From contig JANXDV010000044.1 of the NCBI GenBank assembly GCA_025058955.1, positions 1 through 8,806 on the forward strand: a stretch of 8,806 nt of DNA, read 5' to 3'. Shown here piece by piece: positions 1 to 6,166 of the stretch (position 1 is the stretch's first letter; each line of letters starts with the position of its first letter). The DNA is from Archaeoglobaceae archaeon. GTDB taxonomy: Archaea > Halobacteriota > Archaeoglobi > Archaeoglobales > Archaeoglobaceae. The translations under genes and the position numbers were made by a program. The notes under the pieces are model-generated. The model did no database searches. It was not told the DNA's origin and saw only the letters and a list, made by a program, of their open reading frames with translations.

Positions 1-99
1 TTTCTTTGCCATTTCTTTCTTAATCCTCAATGCATCTTCAAGATTTTTTGCTTTATTAGCAATTTCAAAGGCTATTTCTCTAATGCTCTCCGCTTCCAT
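1..99 (-). CDS. Unrecognised protein, N-terminal 33 residues only (gene runs off the left edge)
   Basis: An open frame on the minus strand starts at the ATG whose A is position 99 and runs without a stop to the window edge. The visible residues begin MEAESIREIAFEIANKA and end KKEMAKK. The stretch is charged and has the look of an amphipathic helix, with no signal peptide or membrane segment. I do not recognise the family from this fragment. An AAAGGAG sequence (106-100) sits directly against the ATG with no spacer, too close for a normal Shine-Dalgarno. A TATA box centred at 128 predicts a transcript start around 102, so the mRNA is probably leaderless or nearly so, and the purine run may be fortuitous. 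The gene is divergent from tRNA-Ser. That it is a real gene is likely but rests on a short stretch. Confidence 0.6.
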   Translation of the reverse strand, partial: MEAESIREIAFEIANKAKNLEDALRIKKEMAKK

Positions 100-123
100 C
101 TCCTTTAACAGATTTGGGAAATG

Positions 124-132
124 TTTATAAAT
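124..132. promoter_or_regulatory. Shared TATA box for tRNA-Ser and the divergent left-edge gene
   Basis: TTTATAAAT is close to symmetric and is centred at 128. This is 24 bp before the tRNA-Ser 5' end at 152 and 29 bp before the ATG at 99 on the other strand. Both distances suit archaeal TBP/TFB promoters, so one element could direct transcription both ways. The position is seen directly; use in both directions is inferred. Confidence 0.65.
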
Positions 133-151
133 TTATTCTACTACGCTTTAA

Positions 152-233
152 GCCGGGGTTGCAGAGAGGAACTGCGCCGGCCTTGAGAGCCGGTGCCTTT
201 ACGGGCGCGTGGGTTCAAATCCCACCCCCGGCG
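152..233 (+). tRNA. tRNA-Ser (anticodon UGA)
   Basis: This is a complete class II tRNA. The acceptor stem GCCGGGG (152-158) pairs with CCCCGGC (226-232), followed by discriminator G233, as is usual for serine tRNAs. The D stem is GCA/TGC (161-163 with 173-175). The anticodon stem CCGGC/GCCGG (177-181 with 189-193) encloses the loop CTTGAGA with anticodon TGA at 184-186, which reads UCA and related UCN codons. A long variable arm lies at 194-208, with GCC (195-197) pairing to GGC (204-206). The T stem GTGGG/CCCAC (209-213 with 221-225) encloses TTCAAAT. CCA is not encoded and no intron is present. Confidence 0.97.
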
Positions 234-243
234 TTAGTTCTCC

Positions 244-262
244 TTTTAGAAGTAGATCTTTT
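244..262 (+). terminator. Probable T-tract terminator after tRNA-Ser
   Basis: TTTT runs at 244-247 and 259-262 follow the tRNA 3' end by 11 and 26 nt. Archaeal RNA polymerase terminates at oligo-T stretches without needing a hairpin, so these are reasonable stop sites. The tracts are short and the call is modest. Confidence 0.4.
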
Positions 263-274
263 CTCATAAAAAAC

Positions 275-293
275 AAAGCCGAGAAATGGCTTT
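275..293 (+). other. Small hairpin in the tRNA-Ser to ABC operon gap
   Basis: AAAGCC (275-280) pairs perfectly with GGCTTT (288-293) across a 7-nt loop, followed by another T. It lies in the 133-bp gap between tRNA-Ser and the ABC operon. It could assist termination of tRNA-Ser read-through, or be chance. I see no ORF, box C/D motif or other RNA signature in the gap. Confidence 0.3.
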
Positions 294-335
294 TGCTTCG
301 TAAGTGTTGCGCTAAGTTAATCGCTTTGTGACAAT

Positions 336-349
336 AAATTTATAAATTT
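336..349 (+). promoter_or_regulatory. TATA box inside a 14-bp palindrome, promoter of the ABC exporter operon
   Basis: TTTATAAAT at 339-347 is centred 24 bp before the ATG at 367, which places the predicted transcript start at or next to the start codon. No Shine-Dalgarno precedes that ATG, consistent with a leaderless mRNA. The TATA box lies within AAATTTATAAATTT, a perfect 14-bp palindrome. The symmetry could serve a dimeric regulator or just reflect AT richness. The promoter call is good; the operator idea is speculative. Confidence 0.7.
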
Positions 350-366
350 TATTTTAAACGAATCTT

Positions 367-1230
367 ATGGAAAAGATCGTGATCGAGAACCTCACAGTTA
401 GCTATGGAAAGTTCATTGCTGTTAAAAATTTGAATATGAAAGTCAAATCTGGAGAGATCCTTGGACTTCTTGGTCCAAATGGATCAGGAAAGACTACTAC
501 GATCAAAGCAATTCTCGGATTTGTCCCTTATGTTGGAAAGGTTTTAGTAAATGCTGAAAAAATAGGCTGGATGCCTCAAAATGCTCCATTATATCTTAAT
601 CTGACTGTAGAGGAAAATCTAAGGTTCTTTGCTGAAGCTTATGGTGTTAAAAACATTGAGGAGAAGATAGAAGATCTTTTAAAGCTAATAGAGCTTCAAA
701 AATTTCGCGATAGGCTTGTAAGAAACCTTAGCGGTGGGATGAAGCAACGTTGTGCCTTTGCGTGTGCTATGGTGCATGAACCAGACTTGTTGATCCTTGA
801 CGAACCTACCGCTGGCGTAGATCCGAAGCTTCGAAAGTCGTTCTGGGAATACTTCGAATCGCTGAACAGGGAAGGAAAGACGATCTTGGTAACGACACAC
901 TATATGGATGAAGCAGAGAAGTGTCAAAGAATTGTTTTAATGCGAGATGGAGAAATTCTCGCAGAAGGAAGTCCAGATGAGATTAAAAAGATAGCATTGA
1001 GAGGAGAAATTGTCAAATTGAAAATAGATCATGCGGAGTATGCACTTAAAAGACTCAGAGAAATGGCTTGGAATGTGAGTATTGAAGGTGATGAGCTGTT
1101 GATCCTTGTGGACGATGCAAGGATAAGAATTCCAGAGATAATAAGGTTGCTAAATGATTTCAAGGTTTTGAAGATTGAAGTTGTGAAGGAGTCTCTTGAA
1201 AATGCATTCCTAAAGCTTATAGGTGGTTGA
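367..1230 (+). CDS. ABC-2 type exporter, ATP-binding subunit (COG1131/CcmA-like)
   Basis: This 287-residue protein is the cytoplasmic nucleotide-binding subunit of an ABC-2 exporter and should dimerise to power the permease encoded next to it. All core motifs are present: Walker A GPNGSGKTT (36-44), Q-loop glutamine in MPQN (Q71), signature LSGGMKQR (121-128), Walker B LLILDEP (141-147, catalytic Glu146), D-loop AGVD (149-152) and the switch histidine in TTH (H178). After about residue 215 comes a C-terminal extension of roughly 70 residues with alternating beta and helical character, as in DrrA/CcmA-type exporter ATPases. The start ATG lies 24 bp from the centre of a TATA box and has no Shine-Dalgarno, so translation is probably leaderless. 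The stop codon touches the ATG of the permease gene, and GGTGGT just before the stop can serve as that gene's ribosome site. Family assignment is secure; the substrate is unknown. Confidence 0.95.
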   Translation: MEKIVIENLTVSYGKFIAVKNLNMKVKSGEILGLLGPNGSGKTTTIKAILGFVPYVGKVLVNAEKIGWMPQNAPLYLNLTVEENLRFFAEAYGVKNIEEKIEDLLKLIELQKFRDRLVRNLSGGMKQRCAFACAMVHEPDLLILDEPTAGVDPKLRKSFWEYFESLNREGKTILVTTHYMDEAEKCQRIVLMRDGEILAEGSPDEIKKIALRGEIVKLKIDHAEYALKRLREMAWNVSIEGDELLILVDDARIRIPEIIRLLNDFKVLKIEVVKESLENAFLKLIGG

Positions 1231-2319
1231 ATGGCAATTAAAACTGTTTTGGTAAAGGAGCTGAAGATCTTGGTAAGAGATAGAAGACTTTTTGCGATCA
1301 TAATCTTCCAACCAATACTGTTAACTCTTGTTTTCGGCTACGCATTTTCTGGTGAGATCAAGAACGTTCGCATCGCTGTTGTCGATGACTCAAATAGTGA
1401 GATCTCAAATGCTCTTATTTCCGCTTTAAACTACGGAGAAAGCTTCGACATCGAACACTTCTTAGCAACAAAGAGTGAAGGTTTGGAGTTGATTAAGAGA
1501 GGCTACGTTGATGCAATGCTCGTGATACCCAAAAGCTTTGAAGGCGATCTTGCAAAAGGAAGAGCAAAAATTGAGGTTTATACCGACGAATCTAAGTCAA
1601 GTGTTTCAGTAGCGGTGATAAACGAAATAAGAACTATTGCACATAGCTTTTCTACAAAAAACTTTGGCGGTATTGAGGTTGAACAAAACTTCGTTTTTTC
1701 AACTAAAACGAGGTTGATCGACTTTGTTGCTCCCGCACTAATCGGTGTCGTCACTCTTATGATTGGACTTATACTATCTGCGAGTTCTTTAGCAAGAGAA
1801 AAGGAAGAACAGACTCTTGAATTGTCATTAAAGGCTTTAAAAAGCAGAGATATCGTCTTAGGAAAATTCTTTGCGATCACAGCGATCGTAACCTTCGACA
1901 CCTTAATTGTGATGTTCCTCACGCATACGCTCTTCGGCATAGAAATTCGCGGATCTGTATTGTTGTTGGTGATGGCTCAGTTTCTTTTCTTAGCGGGCTC
2001 CATAGGGATTGGACTTACGATCTCCGCATTTTCAGCAACACAACTTCAGGGCATCCAAGGGGCAATGCTTGTAGGGCTGATTAGCATATTTCTCTCGGGC
2101 TTTTTCTATCCTCTTGAAAGTATGCCTGAAGGGGCGAGAATTGTAGCATTTTTCATTCCACTGACTTATGCAAATACCGCTTTTAGGGAGATCATGATCA
2201 AGGGTAGTGGGATCGAGATCGTTTATCCGCAACTCGGAGTTCTCACACTTTACACAATCCTTAGCTTATTGATCTCTACTAAAGTCCTTAGAAAGGTTGT
2301 TGGAGGTGGGATTAGATGA
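1231..2319 (+). CDS. ABC-2 type exporter, permease subunit with large extracytoplasmic domain
   Basis: This 362-residue membrane protein has the layout of the ABC-2 permease group with one N-terminal membrane helix, a large outside domain and five further helices. TM1 is near 21-40. An extracytoplasmic domain spans about 42-165 and contains VRIAVVDDSNS and VYTDES. Further helices lie near 165-187, 210-235, 242-266, 277-296 and 330-349. Family-typical features include the cytoplasmic coupling stretch SLAREKEEQTLE (186-197) and the SGFFYPLESMPEGAR segment (289-303) preceding FFIPLTYAN. The ATG follows the ATPase stop directly, with GGTGGT at 1222-1227 as a ribosome site. Its own stop overlaps the next ATG by 4 nt (ATGA), and that next gene's GGAGGTG lies inside this coding sequence. 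It pairs with the preceding ATPase to form the exporter. Relatives move drugs, lipids or polysaccharides, so nothing here fixes the cargo. Confidence 0.94.
   Translation: MAIKTVLVKELKILVRDRRLFAIIIFQPILLTLVFGYAFSGEIKNVRIAVVDDSNSEISNALISALNYGESFDIEHFLATKSEGLELIKRGYVDAMLVIPKSFEGDLAKGRAKIEVYTDESKSSVSVAVINEIRTIAHSFSTKNFGGIEVEQNFVFSTKTRLIDFVAPALIGVVTLMIGLILSASSLAREKEEQTLELSLKALKSRDIVLGKFFAITAIVTFDTLIVMFLTHTLFGIEIRGSVLLLVMAQFLFLAGSIGIGLTISAFSATQLQGIQGAMLVGLISIFLSGFFYPLESMPEGARIVAFFIPLTYANTAFREIMIKGSGIEIVYPQLGVLTLYTILSLLISTKVLRKVVGGGIR
2302..2308 (+). promoter_or_regulatory. Strong Shine-Dalgarno GGAGGTG for the third ABC operon gene
   Basis: GGAGGTG complements the archaeal 16S rRNA 3' end and stands 7 nt before the ATG at 2316. 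It lies within the last codons of the permease gene. It supports the ATGA-overlap start at 2316 and indicates that this gene is translated by initiation as well as by coupling. Confidence 0.8.
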
Positions 2320-3842
2320 AGTATTGGTTTCTGCTCTTCATCTTTTTGATCCAGATCGCCACCGCTCAACCCCAGCTCGATGCATTTCCAGTCACAGCTT
2401 ATCTAACCGCGGGAAAAGTGAATGAGCTGAAAATTACACTTGTTAACCTTGCAAAACCAGAAAAAATCGAATTTGGCTCTTTTGAGAAGGAATTATATTA
2501 TAACGCCTCACTTAATGCATACAATTTCGAAATCGGGCTTGAAAGTGATTTTGCAGAAGTAAAAACTGGAAAAATCTTAATTCCATTGTTACCTCAAGGA
2601 AAAAGCGTTGAGTTAAGCTTTCTTGTTTCAGTTCCACAGAATATTAGTGGAAAGGTCACTTTCAGGCTTTACGTTAACTATGAGAAACTTTATGAAATTA
2701 AAAACGAGAGTGGAAGCTACAGCTATGAGTATCAGAGTGAATTCGAGGTTTTTGATTTCCAGATAGATGTTGTCGAGTCTATAAAACCAGAATTCAGGGT
2801 TTTCTCTTCAACTTCAAAGCTTTATGAGGGAGAAATAACGAGGATCTCACTTACAATTATTAACTCTGGCTTAGGAGAGGCGAGAGACGTTGAGATCAAA
2901 CTTTTAGGACTCGAAAGAGTGAGTCCTGAAGTGGTCTATTTGCCTTTGATGAGACCTTTTAACAGTTCTACGCTCACTTTTGAAGTCGTTCCAAAAAATG
3001 AGCGCTTTATTCTTGCTTTGAACTACCTATACTATGATGATGGCTGGAAAAGAGGCTATGAGGAGATCGAGATCTCAATGAAAATTGAGACGCTGAGCAA
3101 AGGTTTAGAGGTTGCTTTAAATAAGTCAAAATTTGATAGAAAGGAAAAAGGGGTTCTCGAAATAGTTGTCATGAACAATCACGTTTATCCGATCTCTTCG
3201 CTAAGATTGAAGCTTGAAGAAATTAATGGCTTAGAATTCGAAGCTAAGGAGTTTTTATTGGGTTATTTGAGTTCTGGAGAGGTTAGAAAAATTGCAGTGA
3301 AATATAAAGTTGATGATAACGCTAACTTTGGAATTAAAGAGCTCTTCGTCACTGCGAAGTATAGGTTAATAACCTCTGAATTCTTTGAAAGATTGGAAAA
3401 TAAGGTTCTGCTATTGACGATCGAAGCCAATCCATTCTTTGAAGTAAAGCAAAAGGCTCTTCTCTACCATGGCGAAAACATTCTGAGCCTTGAAGTATTA
3501 AACAGCGGTGGAAACGCAAAAAATGTCCATTTCAAGCTAAATCCAAGCCCAGGAATAAGATTAAAGATACCTGAAGCATTTGTAGATAAACTGGCAAGCG
3601 AGGAAGTTACAAAGTTATACTTCAGAGTTGATATAGATGAAGACGTGATTTCGAACACCGATTATAGAGTTGAGATCAGCTACAAAGCTGAAAACTTTGA
3701 TGGAGAGGAAGTTTCCGGTAGTTTCTATGCCTATGTTAGAGTCCTTGAAAAGAGTTGGGTTGAGAAATATCTTCCGTATCTAATCTTTCTTCTAATCTTT
3801 GCTCTGATCGTCGCTGTTAGAATAAAGAGAATGCGAGATTAA
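2316..3842 (+). CDS. Secreted, membrane-anchored beta-sandwich protein (COG1361/CARDB-like) of the ABC operon
   Basis: This 508-residue protein has a Sec-type signal peptide (MKYWFLLFIFLIQIATA, likely cut after A17) and a C-terminal membrane helix (about 486-502) followed by the basic tail RIKRMRD. Nearly all of it should therefore lie outside the cell. The body is a chain of beta-rich modules of about 100-130 residues (approximately 22-150, 157-258, 262-370, 374-476). They have the pattern of archaeal COG1361/CARDB/NEW3 domains, for example ITRISLTIINSGLGEARDVEI (175-195) and NILSLEVLNSGGNAKNVHF (388-406). Possible N-glycosylation sequons are at N63, N109, N130, N216 and N269. Residues 68-102 align with residues 93-128 of the surface protein of the RND operon (6163-7968), so the two N-terminal domains are homologous. 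The gene is coupled to the permease by an ATGA overlap and a strong GGAGGTG. I infer an extracytoplasmic partner of the exporter. An S-layer-associated role unconnected with transport is the main alternative. Confidence 0.87.
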   Translation: MKYWFLLFIFLIQIATAQPQLDAFPVTAYLTAGKVNELKITLVNLAKPEKIEFGSFEKELYYNASLNAYNFEIGLESDFAEVKTGKILIPLLPQGKSVELSFLVSVPQNISGKVTFRLYVNYEKLYEIKNESGSYSYEYQSEFEVFDFQIDVVESIKPEFRVFSSTSKLYEGEITRISLTIINSGLGEARDVEIKLLGLERVSPEVVYLPLMRPFNSSTLTFEVVPKNERFILALNYLYYDDGWKRGYEEIEISMKIETLSKGLEVALNKSKFDRKEKGVLEIVVMNNHVYPISSLRLKLEEINGLEFEAKEFLLGYLSSGEVRKIAVKYKVDDNANFGIKELFVTAKYRLITSEFFERLENKVLLLTIEANPFFEVKQKALLYHGENILSLEVLNSGGNAKNVHFKLNPSPGIRLKIPEAFVDKLASEEVTKLYFRVDIDEDVISNTDYRVEISYKAENFDGEEVSGSFYAYVRVLEKSWVEKYLPYLIFLLIFALIVAVRIKRMRD

Positions 3843-3844
3843 AA
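3841..3844 (-). terminator. T4 terminator of tRNA-Pro, overlapping the stop codon of the convergent gene
   Basis: On the minus strand the tRNA-Pro 3' base (3845) is followed at once by TTTT. The same bases read on the plus strand include the last two bases of the TAA stop (3840-3842) of the ABC operon's last gene. No other T tract lies close by, so termination probably occurs here or within the end of that coding sequence. Confidence 0.5.
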
Positions 3845-3919
3845 TGGGGCCGCCGAGATTTGAACTCGGGTCACCGGCACCCCAAGCCGAGAGGATCTAC
3901 CAGGCTACCCCACGGCCCC
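3845..3919 (-). tRNA. tRNA-Pro (anticodon GGG)
   Basis: Read on the minus strand from 3919, acceptor GGGGCCG pairs with CGGCCCC, with discriminator A at 3845. The D arm is GGGT...ATCC enclosing AGCCTGGTAG. The anticodon stem TCGGC/GCCGG encloses TTGGGGT. With U33 at 3884, the anticodon is GGG (3883-3881) followed by G37, which reads CCC and CCU. The T arm CCGAG-TTCAAAT-CTCGG is canonical. No intron is present and CCA is not encoded. It lies between two convergent operons, 2 nt beyond the stop of one and 72 nt beyond the stop of the other. Confidence 0.97.
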
Positions 3920-3942
3920 TTGCAGAAAAGGTAATGAGAAGG

Positions 3943-3949
3943 TTTTAAA
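3943..3949 (-). promoter_or_regulatory. TATA box of tRNA-Pro
   Basis: TTTAAAA on the minus strand, preceded by AAAGTC, is centred at 3946. That is 27 bp upstream of the tRNA 5' end at 3919, the expected archaeal distance. It sits in the short gap after the RND gene, so the tRNA need not depend on read-through from that operon. Confidence 0.6.
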
Positions 3950-3967
3950 GACTTTACCCTAAACACC

Positions 3968-3971
3968 AAAA
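3968..3971 (-). terminator. Weak T4 tract after the RND operon
   Basis: TTTT on the minus strand begins 21 nt after the TAA stop of the RND gene. It is the only oligo-T run between that stop and the tRNA-Pro promoter. A 4-nt tract is a weak archaeal terminator, so partial read-through into tRNA-Pro is plausible. Confidence 0.3.
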
Positions 3972-3991
3972 TTACTTGATCACTGCTTGAC

Positions 3992-6166
3992 TTATTTTAC
4001 TTTGCCAAAGAACTTGTTATTCCTGATCTTCTCGCCCAACTTCTCAGTAACCATTAAAAACGCTGGAACAACTGTTAGTGCACTTAGTAGACTGAAAGAA
4101 ATTGCGGTCAAAGCTAAGAAACCAAAATCTCTCATAATTGGAAAACTTGAGAACATCATGGAGCCAAAACCGCCGATCATGGCTAATGCTGAAGTCGTAG
4201 TAGCTTTTCCTGTTCTCTCTATAGCTTTCCTTAGAGCTTCAACTGGAGAGCTTCTTTCTCTTTCTTCCAAATATCTCTCTGTGACCATGATCGAAAAGTC
4301 TATACCCAATCCAAGCACAATTGAGTTCAAAGCTATTGAGAGCATCGTCTGCTTCACTCCAAATATAAACATCACAACATTCATCACAGCAATTACGACG
4401 CTTATAGAAATTAAGGGAACAACCGCTTTCCTAACGGATCTGTAGATCCCTATAAGCAAGATCAGAATCGCCCCATAAGCCACGAGAGTCATAATTGTTT
4501 GGCTTTCAACCATGATCGAGCCTATTTCAGTGTATATAACCGCCTGCCCTGTTACAAAGCGTTCCCCTTCCCAATCAAGAAAATCCAAACTTTTTACTAT
4601 GGATTCCTCCGTGCTCTTGAACTCTTCAAAGCCATCTGCTGAAGAGTAGAGATGAATAGCTATTGTGCTTCCAGAGATGAACCTGTTTAGTAAGCTCTCA
4701 GGAATCTTATCGAGACTTCCGTAGGCGTCAAGCAAGGTTCCTGCGGACTGATAGGAGTATATAAATTCCTCATTATTCATTATATATCTTGCCAACTCAT
4801 CCGCTTTCTTAATACTATCTGCATCAACTCCATCGGTTGCTAAAACAACTACGTAAGTAGTTTGCCCCCCCACAAGCTCTTCAAGCTCGTTAAATTTTTG
4901 AATTGCTGGCAGATCTTGGGGGATGTATTTGTTGTAATTCGTCTCGAGCTCGATCATTGGAGAAACGTAGAAGCCGAAAATGCAAACGATTGTTGCAAAA
5001 ATTAGAATTCCGTAAGGTCTCTTTGCGGTTAAATTTGAAATAAAAGATAACCCTAATTCGAGTTTTCCACTTCTTTCTTCTTTGACCTCAATTCTTTCAG
5101 CTTTTTGTCTATTTTCGAGGATCTTTAAAATAGCGGGGAGAAAAGTTATGCTCAAAATGTATGCAATGATCAAACCAAGAGAAGCGATTATACCAAACCA
5201 TGCCATTGCAGGAACGCCTGGAGAGAGCATTGAGAGGAAACCAACAACAGTTGTAAGTAAAGCCAAAATGACCGCTCTTCCAGTTCTTTCAATCGAGAGC
5301 CTCAATGCAGTATCAACTCCATGCCTTCTGATCTCTTCCTCAAAACGATTTTGAATTTGCACCGCATACTCTATTGATAAACCTATTAACATTGGCAAAG
5401 CACCATTTGTGTGCTCTGAAAGAGGAATTCCAAGACGAGGCATGAGTCCATAGATCATGAGAACCGCGGAAACGGAGATCAGCAGTGGAATAAAGGCATG
5501 CGATCTCTTTCTTACAACTCCGCTAAAAGCCATGAAAAGGAGTAAAATCATTAAGCAGATCGAAGCCATCATCGTCATTCCAAGGCTTTTAAGGATCTCG
5601 TTCTTGATCTGGTATCCGAGCACGGGTGTGCCAGTTATTTCGATCTCGTAACCAGTAGGGATCTCTAACTGCATCATGCTTCTTTCGATATTCTTTGCAA
5701 CCTCTTCCTGCTTTTCTATATCCATTGGAGAAATTTGAACCATTATTAGTGCCAGAGTCGGCTTTGGAACCAAATTTGATATGTAATTCTCGGTTATGGA
5801 TCTAAGTAAAGCTTCGTCAGTAGGAATTGCTCCCAGAAAATCCCTTAGAATTGATGCTGGTGAAGTGACAGTTTCTAAGCCATCGATTTTTTTTAATTCC
5901 TCTTCGATCTTCAGCATTAGCTGAAAAGTTTCGTAGTTGATCACTTCTTCTCCTTTTATGAGAATGAAAATGGCACCAGTCGCTCTAACGAAATTTTTCT
6001 CGTAAAGCCTGTATTGCTGATAAACCTTGTTGTCCTTGCTGAAGAAGGACTCAGTGCCAGAAGTCATTTCAACGTTCATCGCAGAAATTAGTGAGAATAT
6101 GATGACGATTCCTGTTATAATGAATATGATTCCAGGTTTCTCTAAAATAATATTTAGAATTTTCAT
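3992..6166 (-). CDS. RND superfamily exporter, HAE3 (largely archaeal, MmpL-like) family
   Basis: This 724-residue protein has the duplicated RND plan of 12 membrane helices. TM1 is near 11-30, followed by an outside domain at about 31-190. TM2-6 are near 194-214, 222-243, 251-270, 296-316 and 322-346. A charged cytoplasmic linker spans 350-375. TM7 is near 383-403, followed by a second outside domain at 404-550. TM8-12 are near 555-575, 579-602, 606-628, 656-673 and 678-703. The halves share matching blocks: IGLSIEYAVQ plus ERTGRA in the first, LGLGIDFSIM plus ERTGKA in the second. About 720 residues is small for RND pumps, as expected for HAE3 members. TM10 keeps an acidic Asp623 at the usual proton-relay site, while TM4 has Glu266-Tyr267. 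The start ATG overlaps the preceding gene's stop (ATGA) and has only a weak purine-rich leader, so translation is probably coupled. Relatives are linked to hydrophobic or lipid-like cargo; the substrate here is unknown. A seven-G run encodes Gly433-Gly434. Confidence 0.93.
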   Translation of the reverse strand: MKILNIILEKPGIIFIITGIVIIFSLISAMNVEMTSGTESFFSKDNKVYQQYRLYEKNFVRATGAIFILIKGEEVINYETFQLMLKIEEELKKIDGLETVTSPASILRDFLGAIPTDEALLRSITENYISNLVPKPTLALIMVQISPMDIEKQEEVAKNIERSMMQLEIPTGYEIEITGTPVLGYQIKNEILKSLGMTMMASICLMILLLFMAFSGVVRKRSHAFIPLLISVSAVLMIYGLMPRLGIPLSEHTNGALPMLIGLSIEYAVQIQNRFEEEIRRHGVDTALRLSIERTGRAVILALLTTVVGFLSMLSPGVPAMAWFGIIASLGLIIAYILSITFLPAILKILENRQKAERIEVKEERSGKLELGLSFISNLTAKRPYGILIFATIVCIFGFYVSPMIELETNYNKYIPQDLPAIQKFNELEELVGGQTTYVVVLATDGVDADSIKKADELARYIMNNEEFIYSYQSAGTLLDAYGSLDKIPESLLNRFISGSTIAIHLYSSADGFEEFKSTEESIVKSLDFLDWEGERFVTGQAVIYTEIGSIMVESQTIMTLVAYGAILILLIGIYRSVRKAVVPLISISVVIAVMNVVMFIFGVKQTMLSIALNSIVLGLGIDFSIMVTERYLEERERSSPVEALRKAIERTGKATTTSALAMIGGFGSMMFSSFPIMRDFGFLALTAISFSLLSALTVVPAFLMVTEKLGEKIRNNKFFGKVK

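Noticed and set aside
3930..3958. GGTAA...TTACC inverted repeat around the tRNA-Pro TATA box
   Set aside because: Five-base arms across a 19-nt AT-rich spacer are weak as a hairpin and easily due to chance.
3987..4445. Plus-strand 152-codon open frame opposite the RND gene
   Set aside because: It is entirely antisense to the 3' part of the RND coding region, which has clear motifs and 12 membrane helices. It has no promoter or ribosome site, and its low-complexity hydrophobic and Ser/Thr/Lys-rich content is typical of a shadow frame.
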